Positions 1 to 10,147 of a DNA stretch of 18,303 nucleotides are shown piece by piece; position 1 is the stretch's first letter; every line of letters starts with the position of its first letter. The stretch comes from Dinochytrium kinnereticum (lineage: Eukaryota > Chytridiomycota > Chytridiomycetes > Chytridiales > Chytridiaceae). The stretch covers positions 1 through 18,303 of the forward strand of contig JADGJT010000415.1 of the NCBI GenBank assembly GCA_027604005.1, in the 5' to 3' direction. Both the position numbers and the translations under genes were made by a program. The notes beneath the pieces were generated by a model that was given only the letters and a program-made list of their open reading frames with translations, ran no database searches and was not told where the DNA came from.

Positions 1-442
1 TCTGTTCTGTGAATATCTACAATAATAAACTATGTATATTCGTGATATCTTGAAGTATTTTGGTTGAATATTTATTTCTTCCTTTGCTGTTTGCTTATTT
101 GACTCAAAAAACTCAAGCTGAATACCTCTCACTCTAAACCGATGCTTGGCCTAATCGGCGTTGAATATGATGTTGCATGTTGGTTTTGCTTTCATTTTAA
201 AAAGATGAGGAGGTGATGATGACATCGCCTTAGCGATATATTGTATTCGTTTAAAAGACAACAGCTCAGAAGCAATCTAGATGGAAAAGACCAGGAACGA
301 AAAAAAAAGGAAGTAAAATAACGGTCTAAAATGGAATTTCTGCGGGTCAAACGGTTGAAGAAGTGTAACTAAATAATGCCACAGATATGCGATTCGTCTG
401 AATGCAGTGACCAATAAACCAAAAGCGAAAAGCAACTAAGAC
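1..442. other. 3' flank of the chitin synthase gene
   Basis: AT-rich stretch downstream of the minus-strand chitin synthase stop codon. I see no coding frame. On the minus strand an AATAAA hexamer lies at 76-71, about 370 nt past the stop, and could be the polyadenylation signal, which would make most of this stretch 3' UTR. Nothing else is recognisable. Confidence 0.5.
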
Positions 443-3400
443 TCAGATCTTCCCCTGAATGACGAGCTCAATCTGCTCATTCACAAACACCTTCCTTTCA
501 GTCAAATCCACGCCAAAGTAAGTGCTAAGCGCATCCCGCACTTTCTTCTTTGAGAGTTCTTGAAGGTCGGAGGTTCCGAGAATATAACGAATCTGCCTTA
601 CAATATCAGCGTCAGCGGGTACACCACCAGGCCACGGCCGTGAAGCACCAGCCAAGAAGCTATCCGTCGACCCAACCCATTTATCTAGCGCCATGTCCGA
701 TCCCATGCGATTCGAGGGCATACGTGGGGGGCCTCGTGCAATCGCCGAGCTTCTTATACTCTCAGCGTACTCAGAACCTGGGATATGTGATGGAGCTCGT
801 GGTGACGGCCCATGTGACCCAGACCTTGCGTGAGGGTTGTTGGGGTCCTGGGATGACACGACAGTGCTCCCCATGGAATGGCGTTGAATCTGATTGTTGT
901 AGGCGCTTGCCTTCGCTCTGTACTGCTCGTACTCCTCCCAAGTCATTTGTGGGATAACCTTAGGGTCAAACTCCTCGAGTTCCGGGTCACCCATTCCGTG
1001 ACCCTTGTCCTCCTCGGCACTTGCACCTTTACGGGTGTTACCCCACTTGAAGTCGTCAAAATGCCAGTACGCGTACAGCGGGATGTAAAAACTGAAAAAG
1101 GGGAGGGCAAGGATAGAGATGATAAGCCATCCGATGTGTTGGTACTGGTGCTTGAGCAGGAAGATGAGAACCTGCAGACCGTAGGCTGCACCCATCATAA
1201 TGAGAGAAATAGTAGGCGCCTGTTGAGCTTGTACTGAAGCATAGATAAGGTACCCGAGGTAAGCAGTGGAGGCCGGCATAATAAGGGTGGCAAAAAGATC
1301 CAAAAACACCACGAGTCGCATCGAAAAACAGAGACACCCGCAAAGCGTTGGCAGAGACAGCAGCTCAAACAGATTGTGAACAGTCGAATTAATCCAGCGA
1401 CGACGTTGACCGAGCAACATATTGAACGAATCCGGGACAATGGTGAAGCAGACAGCATCAGGAGTGAACTTATTCCTGTACTCGGGGAAGTGCTTCAGCA
1501 TCAGAGTTGTGAGGAAACGATCCTCTCCGAGAGAGAGAAGGTTCTGCTTGTGTAAGGTGTTGACGTTGATATCCTTGTACTCATTCAAGATTTGGTTGGC
1601 GATTAAGAGCGGTATCTTTTTGGGAGTTCTAAGCCTGTACATGCAGAAGCAACCAGGGAGACAAGTGACGCTGCCGAATAGAGACTCGAACGCCTTGGCC
1701 AAATGGTGACTGATGTAGTACTCATAAACCTGAGAAACGTCAGACATCTCATCACAATAGAACTGAAAAGAAATAGACATGGAATCTTACCTGCATCATA
1801 GTCACCCAAGATTCTTTCTCGTTCTCAATCTGCGTCTCACCACATATACCCATAGTATTGGCGTCATTCACCATGCTGGAGATCAAGATATTCAACGAAT
1901 GCTCCTCAACCCTGGTATCGGCATCAACCATGAGACAGTACTCGTAAAGGAAGGGATCAACACCAATGATATCCTTAATATGGTGGTAGATCTCAAGCTC
2001 AAGCGGCGTCATAGGTGACCCAAAGTTCACCCTGTTTAAGAACTTCATCAAGATCATCTGAGAATCACGTTTTCCTCTGTTGCCGGGCTTCTCAGTCTCA
2101 TTCTCCTTCCCAACTTTCATTATAAAGATGAAAGGAATGTATCGAGCTTGAATGCTGAACAACCCAGAGTATACTTTCGCCTTGTTGTGCTCCTTGGACC
2201 CTTTACCGATTGCCAGATAGCTCTTGGGCTCGGGGACCTGGACTGATTTATCCACACCAAGAATTTGAAGGACCATCTCTGACGTAGGCATATCACTACC
2301 AGCGGATCGGACCATACCATCCGACACGACAAACAGTAGCTTCCTAGTGTCATCGTAATCGAGAGTAGCAAGTGATTCAATGGTCTTTCTAAGGGAAGCC
2401 TCGCCTTCGTTGTAGCAAGGAACTTGAAGAATGACAAAACGGTCATTCTTTTCAGGGTAGGTACGAGGAGCAAGCTGTAGAGCGGAGAGGAATTTGATCA
2501 GTAGTACTGCGACCATCACACCAGTCACGCCGTACAAAATGTAGGCAGAGGCGTTACACCCAGCATCTGAAGCACGTCGGTCAATGTACCCAATGAGGAA
2601 TAGGTTGTCAAAGCAATCCAACGCACGAGCAAGCGCTGTAGCGTTGACAGAGGCGTCACCGCCAGGAGGTCCGAGATCCCTTACGCTGAAACCAGCAGGG
2701 TCAATCTGGTACGGGGAGTCGGGCATGAACAAGGCAGTAAAGTTGTACACCTTATCCTTGATGGTCACCCATCCGTCATCCACCTTGTAATGCTCCCTGA
2801 CCTGAGACTGGGTGTATGCGAGCATGCCGACCTGATAGACATTAATCCTGCGGTTCTTTACAAGATCCATGACCTCGAAAGAGCGGTGGCAATAACCAGG
2901 AGTGTTGGCCAGACCAGTAGTGCAAAGAGCATGAGTGCCGTTATCGTAGGTCACAGGGGTTGAAGACGACTGCCTTCTATTCAATGTCGGCGGAACATAC
3001 CGGATGAAGCCGCACCTGCCGTAAATAGGGTTCATCGTGATGGGGTCAAAGCGAGGGAAATAAGGGCTGACATCCGTCCCGGCAGCACCAGTGATTGACA
3101 CTCCAGGGTGACTATACGAGAAAATGTCGTAAACTAACCCATTGGCGGAGACGAACAATGCCTGGTTGGACATTTTGTTTCGTGCTGCGACCTCCAAGGG
3201 AGAGAAGTAGTTCTGGGTTGGGCAGAGAAGCTTTCCAAAGCCTTGAACAAAGAAGATCATGACACCACTTAGGAGTAACACGATGGTGCAAAGGGCAACC
3301 TTTTCACGCCATGCCAGCCTCACACTATCTTGCTTCATCTTACCGCAGTAGATAAGGGTGAAATCAGGGATCCACCATGTCACTCCCCACGTGAAACATA

Positions 3401-6400
3401 ACCAGCACTTTCGGCTTCTGCTCTTCTTCTCTACTGGCATAGGAGGCTTCTTTTCTCGTGGACCGCAACATCCGCCCTTCTTCTTCTTGGGGGTCTCCTC
3501 TTCATCGTCTTCGTCCTTCTCTTCCTTGGGTGGATCCACTATCCCTTTCTCAAGGTCTCCAGGCGTTTTAGAGGTGTTAACACTAAGCCCAACCTTGTTG
3601 AGCGTGTTGCCCGACGTATTGACGGACAGATGGCTCTTGCTAGCATTTGGCCGCCTCTCACTTCCTGCGGCAATATGAATCCTGCGCCCCTCAGTCTCAT
3701 CCTCAAGCTTCTTATCCAGCCTGCTCTCCAGGAGTCTCCACAAGCGCTCTTTCAGGAAAATGCGAGTATCTCCGCAAACAGCCTCATTAGCGTGCCATTT
3801 CTCCTTTTCAATGAACCTTGTGCACCTATCGCGGTCTGATCGGCCGTTGTTGCTGGCTTCTTCTAGCTCCTCATCGTCTTCCTCCTGCTCTTCCTCAGCC
3901 TCACTCTTGACTGACTTCCGTTTTTCCTCTGGCTCATCCATGACAGGAGTTACATCTTCCGGAGAAATAGCGGCCTCTTCTTCGCCTTGCTCAGCAATCT
4001 TGACGCTTTTTGCGACGCTCTTCCTCTCACCGTCGACAACGCTCTTCCGGATACTCCCCTTAATGCTGCCCTTCACGCTTCCAGTAGTGCTACCGGCAAC
4101 GCTTTTCCGGATGCTCTTCTCACTCTTTGCTACACTTTTGACGCTCTTTCTACCCTCCTCTCCCTCAACCTGCTTATTCTCCTCCTCCTCGTCATATTCA
4201 TCAACATAGCGATCAAGGAAATCCGAGAACTCGATCCCTACAGCGTACTCAATCTGAGAAGCACGAATGATGTTCTGGATCTGAAGCGCCTGAAGTTGCT
4301 CCCTGACCTTCCTTTCATCAAACTTCTCTGGTAATAGCTCTCCATTAGGTCGAATGCAGATGATAGACCACGTTCGCGTTGCCTGCAGGGATTCAAGGAG
4401 GTCGTCTAGCGATGTCTTGAGCTGAGAGAGTGTTGTATTCGTATGCGCTGCCGTGAAGATGGCACCATGACTTTGAGCCGCTCCGGTGGGGTGGACGGGA
4501 AGGGTCGGCTCCTCAGGCGCGGCCGGTCCACCCAGAGTAGGAGACGAGAGAAGCATAACAGATCGCTTTCTTGCTGGGTCGATCTGCCTGTCGACAATAT
4601 TGGAAGGCTTTGAAGGAGCAGCAGGTCGAGCGCCGATGATAGCGTTCTCGTTGTTAGGATGAAGGATGGTCTCGATAACGGATTCCGTAAACAACCCTGC
4701 AATGAAGCTCTTAGGCTTTGCCCTTCCACTGGTAGACTTCTTGGTGACGCCAAAGAGGTTTAAGACATCTGAGTATAGGCTGTTTCGGTTCTTGGCGAGA
4801 AACCCGTTCACATTGTAGCTCACAGCCTTTCCAGTGTAGTGCTTCACCTTAAACGTTGACCATCCCTCCGGACCAGCTTCGTAGAACGAGGATTGGCTCT
4901 GAACGTCTTGAAGGGAGGCAAGGATGGTGGCCTCTTTTCCATTCTCACCAGACCGATTAGTCTCCCTATCTATAATGAAGAATAAACCATTGCGGGGGTC
5001 TTCAAAAAGGTCGATCCGGCGGGTCTCAACAGGCTGAGGAACCTCCAACGTGATCTCCACATTGTCAAGAACGAGGGAGTCAGGAGCAGCGTTAATGGCT
5101 CGTTGAAGAACAAACGTTTGGAGCTTCTCGTTGGCGTAATTGCTCAAAAACTGGTCGAAACCGTTGTTCCTTGGTGTACGGTCTTCAAATCCAGCGATAT
5201 CAAGCAAACCAATTTGGTTGACAAAGTTCTCGCCGCCAAGACGCGACGACCCAAGTCGGTTATTAACCTGCTCAATCAACCATCTGAAGAGCAGTTGATA
5301 AACTACAGACGCTAGGCCGTTCCTTGCTTCAACGGATTTAGCCACATCCAAGAAGTTGGAGCAGACTTGGTCACCAGATAGAAACGTGGACGTGGTAATA
5401 GCGTTCTCTAATTTCTCGGGCTCGACACCAAAGAGGTTTGCGGCGGTCTCGAGAACATTGCGATTTTTTACGTAGGCCCCATATCCCTTCTTTTGCTGGT
5501 CCTCGATAAATTCAATATTTCCAAGGTGGAGGATACCAGCCAGCGTCTGGAAGATCTCATTCTGGACCTTTTTGGTGAACCCGAGCGTCTTCATGGATGC
5601 TCTTAGCGACGCCATGTTCGGGACATCAGAAGGAACAGTGCTTCCTTTGGCATTGCTCAGGTAGTGGTAGTACTTTGGATCGCTATTCAGGCTCCACTTT
5701 GACTTTTCCTCCCTAGTTAAGCTTGATAGCAGCAGATAAAAGATGTGAAAGTTCCGCTCATCCTCAGAGCACTGCGACACCCTGGTATGCTCAAACAGGT
5801 ACTCAACGATTCTTTGTCCAATGATGGTCCCCTCATCGTTGAACTTGATCTCGGTGTACCGACTATATCTCGTCGAGTTTCTGTTGGAGACCACTTGCGC
5901 ATTTCCAAAACACTCGAGGATAGCGTCTGCGTTCAACACCTCCTTGTGAATCTTCGTCTGGTCGTCTGTCTGCTCGCTCAGGTGCACAATCTGCTGCAGC
6001 ACCAGCTTCAGGATCTCGGACTTTCCAGAGCCGCTTTCACCGCTGTGAAGCACGTAAGGTTGTCAGCCTTTGACATGCCTCCCATCCCCATCACCAGAAA
6101 GAAAAAAGAAAGGGAAACCAGAAACGAACTACTCACCAAGTAATGATAGCCTGGTCCTCCGTCGCCCGAACCATGTGCAAGTAAGCGGCCGATGCAACGT
6201 CAAACGGATGAGGCGGGGTGTCCCCGTCGCAAAGGCTCGGAAGGTCATATGCCGCAGATCGTCCTGTGGGCGTCGATTTGAAAGGGTTGAAGGCGACAAG
6301 AGTGGAAGGTCCCACCCTGGAGTAGATGATATCCTGCTGGTACCGTTCTCGGCAGTTGTCGAGGATAGCCTTTTCATCGTTCGCCGAAAGTTGGGCAAGG

Positions 6401-6456
6401 TCCGGTTTCCCTATCAGCGAGCTGACCTTCATTCGCTGGGGCTCGTTGGCCTCCAT
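443..6456 (-). CDS. Class V (myosin motor-like) chitin synthase
   Basis: Membrane glycosyltransferase (GT2) that polymerises UDP-GlcNAc into cell-wall chitin. Exons are 6456-6137, 6042-1791 and 1729-443, with GT-AG introns of 94 and 61 nt, giving 1952 residues. The myosin-like head has a P-loop GESGSGKS (108-115), switch I NRNSTRYSR (160-168) and switch II DIAGFE (388-393). An acidic, Lys-Ser-rich linker follows (about 720-840). Then come membrane segments (about 986-1006, 1022-1045), a cytochrome-b5-like region (about 1070-1150) and a further membrane segment (about 1273-1295). The synthase core shows CYNEGE (1316-1321), VDADT (1479-1483), LPGCFCMYR (1548-1556), GEDRFLT (EDR 1593-1595) and QRRRW (1632-1636). 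Membrane helices (about 1660-1747) and a DEK-C-like tail (1897-1952) complete it. All three nucleotide-binding motifs are present, which favours class V over class VII. The start is the only ATG giving a full motor N-terminus. No second chitin synthase is divergently paired with it, unlike the csmA/csmB pairs of many ascomycetes. Confidence 0.95.
3903..4154 (-). repeat. Degenerate Lys-Ser-Val repeats inside the chitin synthase linker
   Basis: This stretch encodes residues about 737-820 of the chitin synthase. It contains eight KS(V/I) triplets and three GS(V/I) triplets, first clustered within about 50 residues and then once more after an acidic spacer. It lies between the myosin head and the first membrane segment. 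Several serines follow basic residues (RKSV), so they could be targets of basophilic kinases; that is inference. The flanks are very rich in Glu and Asp. Confidence 0.75.
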
Positions 6457-7152
6457 TTTAACGTCGACAGATGCGCGAAACCTCTAATACTTTATCACTT
6501 CCTCTCCCCCAATAATGCGAAAAGGAAAGGGATGGTCTCGCAGGCTACCCAGATTCCACGCCTGGGCTTCTTAATGAACAAATGGTGATGGGGTATGTCG
6601 GGGTGGTCAGATTGCAGATGAGAATAGACTATCGCACGTAAGTTGGCCAAAGCACAATCACGGGTAGTGATGATTGGCAGTCATTCCAACTGAGGCCTGC
6701 CAATCTTGCTAATCTGCCTTTGTTCATAAATTCTTAACGACCTCTTAAACCGTGAAAACCCACTATTCGGTCGTATATCGTGCACATGGCTCAATCGAAA
6801 ACGTTCGAGGTTGTTAAGGCCTTTTGCGAGTGGATTCACTATGGGGCAATGTATCAGGGCATCCTTATGTCCTGCATACAACGTGCAAACCTACTAACGG
6901 ATAAACTCCGCTGTGAGCCAAATGCAAAGTTCTAAAGAAGCCATGCTTATTAAGGAGATGACATCCAAAGAATTCGAAACACGCCCCCTCTTCTTTTTTC
7001 TTCGTGTGATTTATTATGCCACGTAAAGAGAATATAATTATGTATATTGCCCAGTTTAAAGGTCCATAAAAACATACAACCCCATCTCGCAAAAGAATGG
7101 GATGACCTCCATTCAAAAAGACACGACTTATATTGCTTATCAAGCCATAAGA
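6457..7152. other. Divergent intergenic region
   Basis: About 700 nt between the chitin synthase start (minus strand) and the first small paralog (plus strand). It should hold both promoters and both 5' UTRs. I see no convincing coding frame; the short ORFs here lack recognisable content. It is AT-rich toward the plus-strand gene, with a TATA-like CATAAAAA at 7065-7072. Confidence 0.6.
7065..7072 (+). promoter_or_regulatory. TATA-like element of the first small paralog
   Basis: CATAAAAA lies 81 nt upstream of the chosen ATG at 7153. Transcription starting about 30 nt downstream would begin close to an in-frame ATG at 7102, leaving that ATG almost no leader. This supports 7153 as the main start. 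It is only a sequence match. Confidence 0.35.
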
Positions 7153-7633
7153 ATGCCCAGCTACACCATCGACAACGGAAACTTCACTCTCAAACTCAAA
7201 CCTCTCGAAAAAATCACCTCCTTGCAGTTCTCCGTCATTTCCATTCCGCTACTTCGAATCCAACTACCAGTTCAAGTTAACCCAGAAGTGGAGGTTGTAT
7301 TGATTATTGGGACGCACATTCCTGAAGTCTTTGTTGCTGGTGAGATGTCTATTTTGTTATACGTTTCTGGCCTTGCAATCATAATATGACTGTAGCACTC
7401 AGTAATACTAATAATACTACCCATCCATCATTACTTAAGCAGGCAATATTTACCGTTTCAATCAGCAGCAGGAATTCGTCTATACACGCTATGATGCGAG
7501 TTGTATCGGGATCAACTTAATTGGAAACGAGTTTTACAGCCGAATTGTGTTCGAGGTTCCCAAATCTGGTGATGATCCTGAAAGGATCGCTGAGGAGATC
7601 ACAGCAGCCGTTAGAAGGATCAGATATCTATAG
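7153..7633 (+). CDS. Small protein, possible PH-like fold (tandem copy 1)
   Basis: I do not recognise a named family. Exons 7153-7339 and 7443-7633 (GT-AG intron of 103 nt, phase 1) give 125 residues. The start was chosen because the paralog at 8606 begins with the same MP; an in-frame ATG at 7102 would add 17 residues. There is no signal peptide or membrane segment. The pattern of alternating hydrophobic strands followed by a C-terminal helix (DDPERIAEEITAAV) resembles PH-like domains. From memory the block GTH-P-x4-AG-x-Y followed by an (R/Y)-x-RIVFEV strand resembles small actinobacterial PH-like proteins, which is unverified. Roughly half the residues match the downstream paralog. This copy has Glu in place of the Gly after GTHxP, so it may be the more diverged one. 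Confidence 0.75.
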
Positions 7634-8605
7634 GAAGGAGTCTTCAGCACCGTTACGCTTATCGTATTCTTTCACTTTGTCGTGCGTTTCCCTTTGTCAT
7701 GCCTTTCAAGACCACATCCAAGTTGCCTCCTCAAACCATGCATCTCTCTTCTCTCTGCATCAAACGACCTTTCGCACTGCATTTTTGGCCCTGAATACAT
7801 AAAAGGTGAAGACTTATACTAAATTCATAAACCTGCCTCGTATATCCATGCAGATATGAAAGCTAAAAGACCTTGTTCCGTCAATAAAAAACAGGAGAAA
7901 AGTCAGCCTACATCCATGAAACAACAAACCAAGCAATCATCAAGTACAATTTCACCCTCAACATTAACACTATTGAAGATATCGCATCGGTTTAGTTCAT
8001 TTAGTTAACCAACATCTTAGTTTGGCTGCCTGGGTTTCAGTTAACTATCACAGACCGCCGCCCAAATGACGGTCCGACCTTTCGAGATGGGCGCTGTGAT
8101 CATCCGGTGGTCTCAATGTCAGAAAGAGGCCTGGGTCACCGGTGCATGGCGGCCATCTAGTCCAAGAGGAATCTTGTGTCAGCCTTCCAACCCCTCACCC
8201 ATTACTTCTTGTGCTAGAGGGATTCCATTACACCCCGGAAGATGCCTCACGGCTTCGCTCGCATCCCTTTAGCCATTAGCAACATACCACTTCTTCAGCA
8301 CTCTCCAGCAATGGTCTGGGGTTCGTGAAGCTTTAACATTTCTCTCCTGAAAGCCCAGGCATCTTCATACCAGTAACTCCGCTGTCGTTTGCCCATGCTT
8401 CAATGTTGTACGGACATTCTTTTTTCTGCCACGTCAATACAAACAATTGTTCGTCGTGCGTTGGTAGTTCTCGAAAGTCATGAAAGTGTAATAAAAAGAG
8501 ACGCCTCTCATCGTATCAACGAGACAACAGCTGAGAACCTCATCTATTCAACAAAAGAGAGAGAGAAGAAGAAAACGAGTTCTGCACCCTGAAACAACTG
8601 CAGTA
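7634..8605. other. Spacer between the two small paralogs
   Basis: About 970 nt without a supported gene. It holds the 3' UTR of the upstream copy and the promoter of the downstream one. A TATA-like AATAAAAAG lies near 8490-8500, about 110 nt before the next ATG. The short ORFs (for example 8066-8272) are low complexity and unrecognised. I found no degenerate third copy of the family. Confidence 0.5.
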
Positions 8606-9133
8606 ATGCCTGCTCACACCATCACAAAAGACACATTCACGCTCAACCTCAAAGCTCTCGAGAAGGCAGCATCCGTGCAGTTTTCCGACATCACCGTGCC
8701 TCTATCTCAGATCCAGCTTCCCATTCAAGTCAATCCACCACTGGAGCCGCTCGGATTCCGAGTGGGGACCCATGTTCCTGGGATGCTCATAGCAGGTGAG
8801 GCCTTCATGCTGAAGCAGTGTTTTCAGAGCACCATGATCTTACCCGCACGCCGAGGACACCAACTTACTTCCACATTCACCCATCACCCAAACACAGGCA
8901 ATATCTATCACTGGAAAGAACAGCGAGACTTCTTCTATGTCGGACGGGAGTCGAGGTCAATCGGCATCGTCTTGAAAGGCAATGAGACCTATGGCCGGAT
9001 CGTTTTTGACGTGCCAAAGGGTGTTGAGCCAGAGAAGGTCGCTCAGGAGCTAACGGAAGCCGTTTTGAGGGCAGTGGCAGGGACGGCATCGATTTGTGAT
9101 GGAGTCCCAAGTGAAGTTCAGGCTGCTGCTTGA
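8606..9133 (+). CDS. Small protein, possible PH-like fold (tandem copy 2)
   Basis: Paralog of the gene at 7153-7633. Exons 8606-8795 and 8898-9133 give 141 residues. The intron interrupts the same Gly codon (AG|NIY) in both copies. It is 102 nt, a multiple of three with no in-frame stop, so an unspliced reading frame of 175 residues also exists; alignment with the first copy shows the 34 extra residues are intronic. Shared blocks include QFS, QLP(I/V)QVNP, GTHxP, AGNIY and RIVF(D/E)VP. The tail beyond the final helix (about 20 residues, Ala/Val-rich) is absent from copy 1. There is no signal peptide or membrane segment, so a cytosolic protein is likely. The role is unknown; a PH-like lipid- or protein-binding domain is inferred from the strand pattern only. 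Confidence 0.8.
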   Translation: MPAHTITKDTFTLNLKALEKAASVQFSDITVPLSQIQLPIQVNPPLEPLGFRVGTHVPGMLIAGEAFMLKQCFQSTMILPARRGHQLTSTFTHHPNTGNIYHWKEQRDFFYVGRESRSIGIVLKGNETYGRIVFDVPKGVEPEKVAQELTEAVLRAVAGTASICDGVPSEVQAAA

Positions 9134-9830
9134 GGGATCTTTTGGCAAATCTTGAGCTCTTCATACATTATGATGCATGGATAGGATTTCTTTAACGATT
9201 TCATATTTCGCCAGCATTGCCATTCGCATCGCTCTTCATTCGCAGCAGCAAGCCTCTTCATTCAAAGCTCAATATCATATCTGTCACCTATTTATCTGTC
9301 ACCTTTTTGCTTGTTGCATTATCCTCTCTTTTAATTCAACTGGAGCATCCGCAATGCGTCCAGTCAGTCTTCCAGTTCAGATTGCCATTCAACAGCCCAT
9401 CCCTGTCTCACCAATAGATTATCTTTACAAAGAACGTGGTTTGCTCCATGCGTGCCGACGATCCAACCCAGTTGCGAATACTCAAAAGGTTCGGAAAAAC
9501 TGTCGCCTTGCGTTGGAGGATGTCTTTTCCCCTCAACCACATCAGCAATTATTTTTTTGGCACTCTCAACAGTACATACGCACCCAGCACGCACCCAGCT
9601 ACTTCCTCAAAGTTTGAGGAGCACGCGTTTTTGGTCTCACCTCCTCCATCTTTTCTTATGAGGTAATAATGTTAAGAATGACCGAAACGAACACGCCACA
9701 ATTCTCAGCATGGCAAGATCATTCCATGGGATAACAGCTAACAGTCATGGCTCCATGGACCGGTCGGAAAATACCATGCGTCGTTTCAGGGACCGCGAGC
9801 AGAGCTCAAGGCAAGCATTGCAGCAGCAGG

Positions 9831-9849
9831 GACGATCAATCGGATCGTC
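9831..9849. promoter_or_regulatory. Inverted repeat upstream of Vps62 copy 1
   Basis: A perfect 7-bp inverted repeat, GACGATC and GATCGTC, is separated by 5 nt. It lies about 300 nt before the ATG. A related near-palindrome lies at about the same distance before the second copy (12673-12688). It could be a binding site for a dimeric regulator; this is inference. Confidence 0.3.
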
Positions 9850-10064
9850 GCCCTTTCCTGGTCAAGACGGATGAGGAGTGGTGCTGGGCCTTGGTTTTCA
9901 GATTTCAAAATGGATTTGTGCATCCGCTGGACATGCCCTTTGGGGATCGTCACCCTGCAAACCTCATCGAAAGGGAGTGATGGGCGGATGGGTCGATGGT
10001 GGGTGGACCATTGCCCTTCCGCAGCTTGCTTGCCAAGGGTCGTGAATGGTTACATCGATACAAG

Positions 10065-10074
10065 GGGACGTCCC
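10065..10074. promoter_or_regulatory. 10-bp palindrome next to the TATA box
   Basis: GGGACGTCCC is a perfect palindrome with an ACGT core, 12 nt upstream of the TATA box at 10087. bZIP factors often bind ACGT-core sites, so it could be a regulatory site. Only the sequence supports this. Confidence 0.3.
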
Positions 10075-10086
10075 TACGAGCAAATG

Positions 10087-10095
10087 TATAAATAA
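10087..10095 (+). promoter_or_regulatory. TATA box of Vps62 copy 1
   Basis: TATAAATAA lies 61 nt upstream of the ATG at 10148, a normal distance for a fungal TATA promoter with a short leader. Confidence 0.6.
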
Positions 10096-10147
10096 ACGGC
10101 GAAGCATCTGGCCCATCAACCACTTTCCACCCCATATAATAGACGGA

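Larger units (their letters stand above)
9134..10147. other. Intergenic region upstream of the first Vps62 copy
   Basis: About 1 kb without a supported gene. The short overlapping ORFs on both strands (for example 9177-9617 plus, 9364-9594 minus) show no recognisable motif. The right half holds two palindromic sites and a TATA box that probably belong to the gene starting at 10148. Confidence 0.5.

Noticed and set aside
443..6456. Class VII chitin synthase
   Set aside because: Class VII enzymes lack the intact P-loop, switch I and switch II; all three are present here.
8066..8272. 68-residue ORF in the spacer between the small paralogs
   Set aside because: No family resemblance, no promoter near it and ordinary length for chance ORFs.
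8606..9133. Single-exon 175-residue reading of the second small paralog
   Set aside because: The extra 34 residues lie between a GTGAG donor and an ACAG acceptor at the same codon where copy 1 must splice, and they have no counterpart in copy 1.
9364..9594. Minus-strand 76-residue ORF
   Set aside because: No upstream promoter, no splice continuation and no recognisable motif; overlaps other equally open frames.
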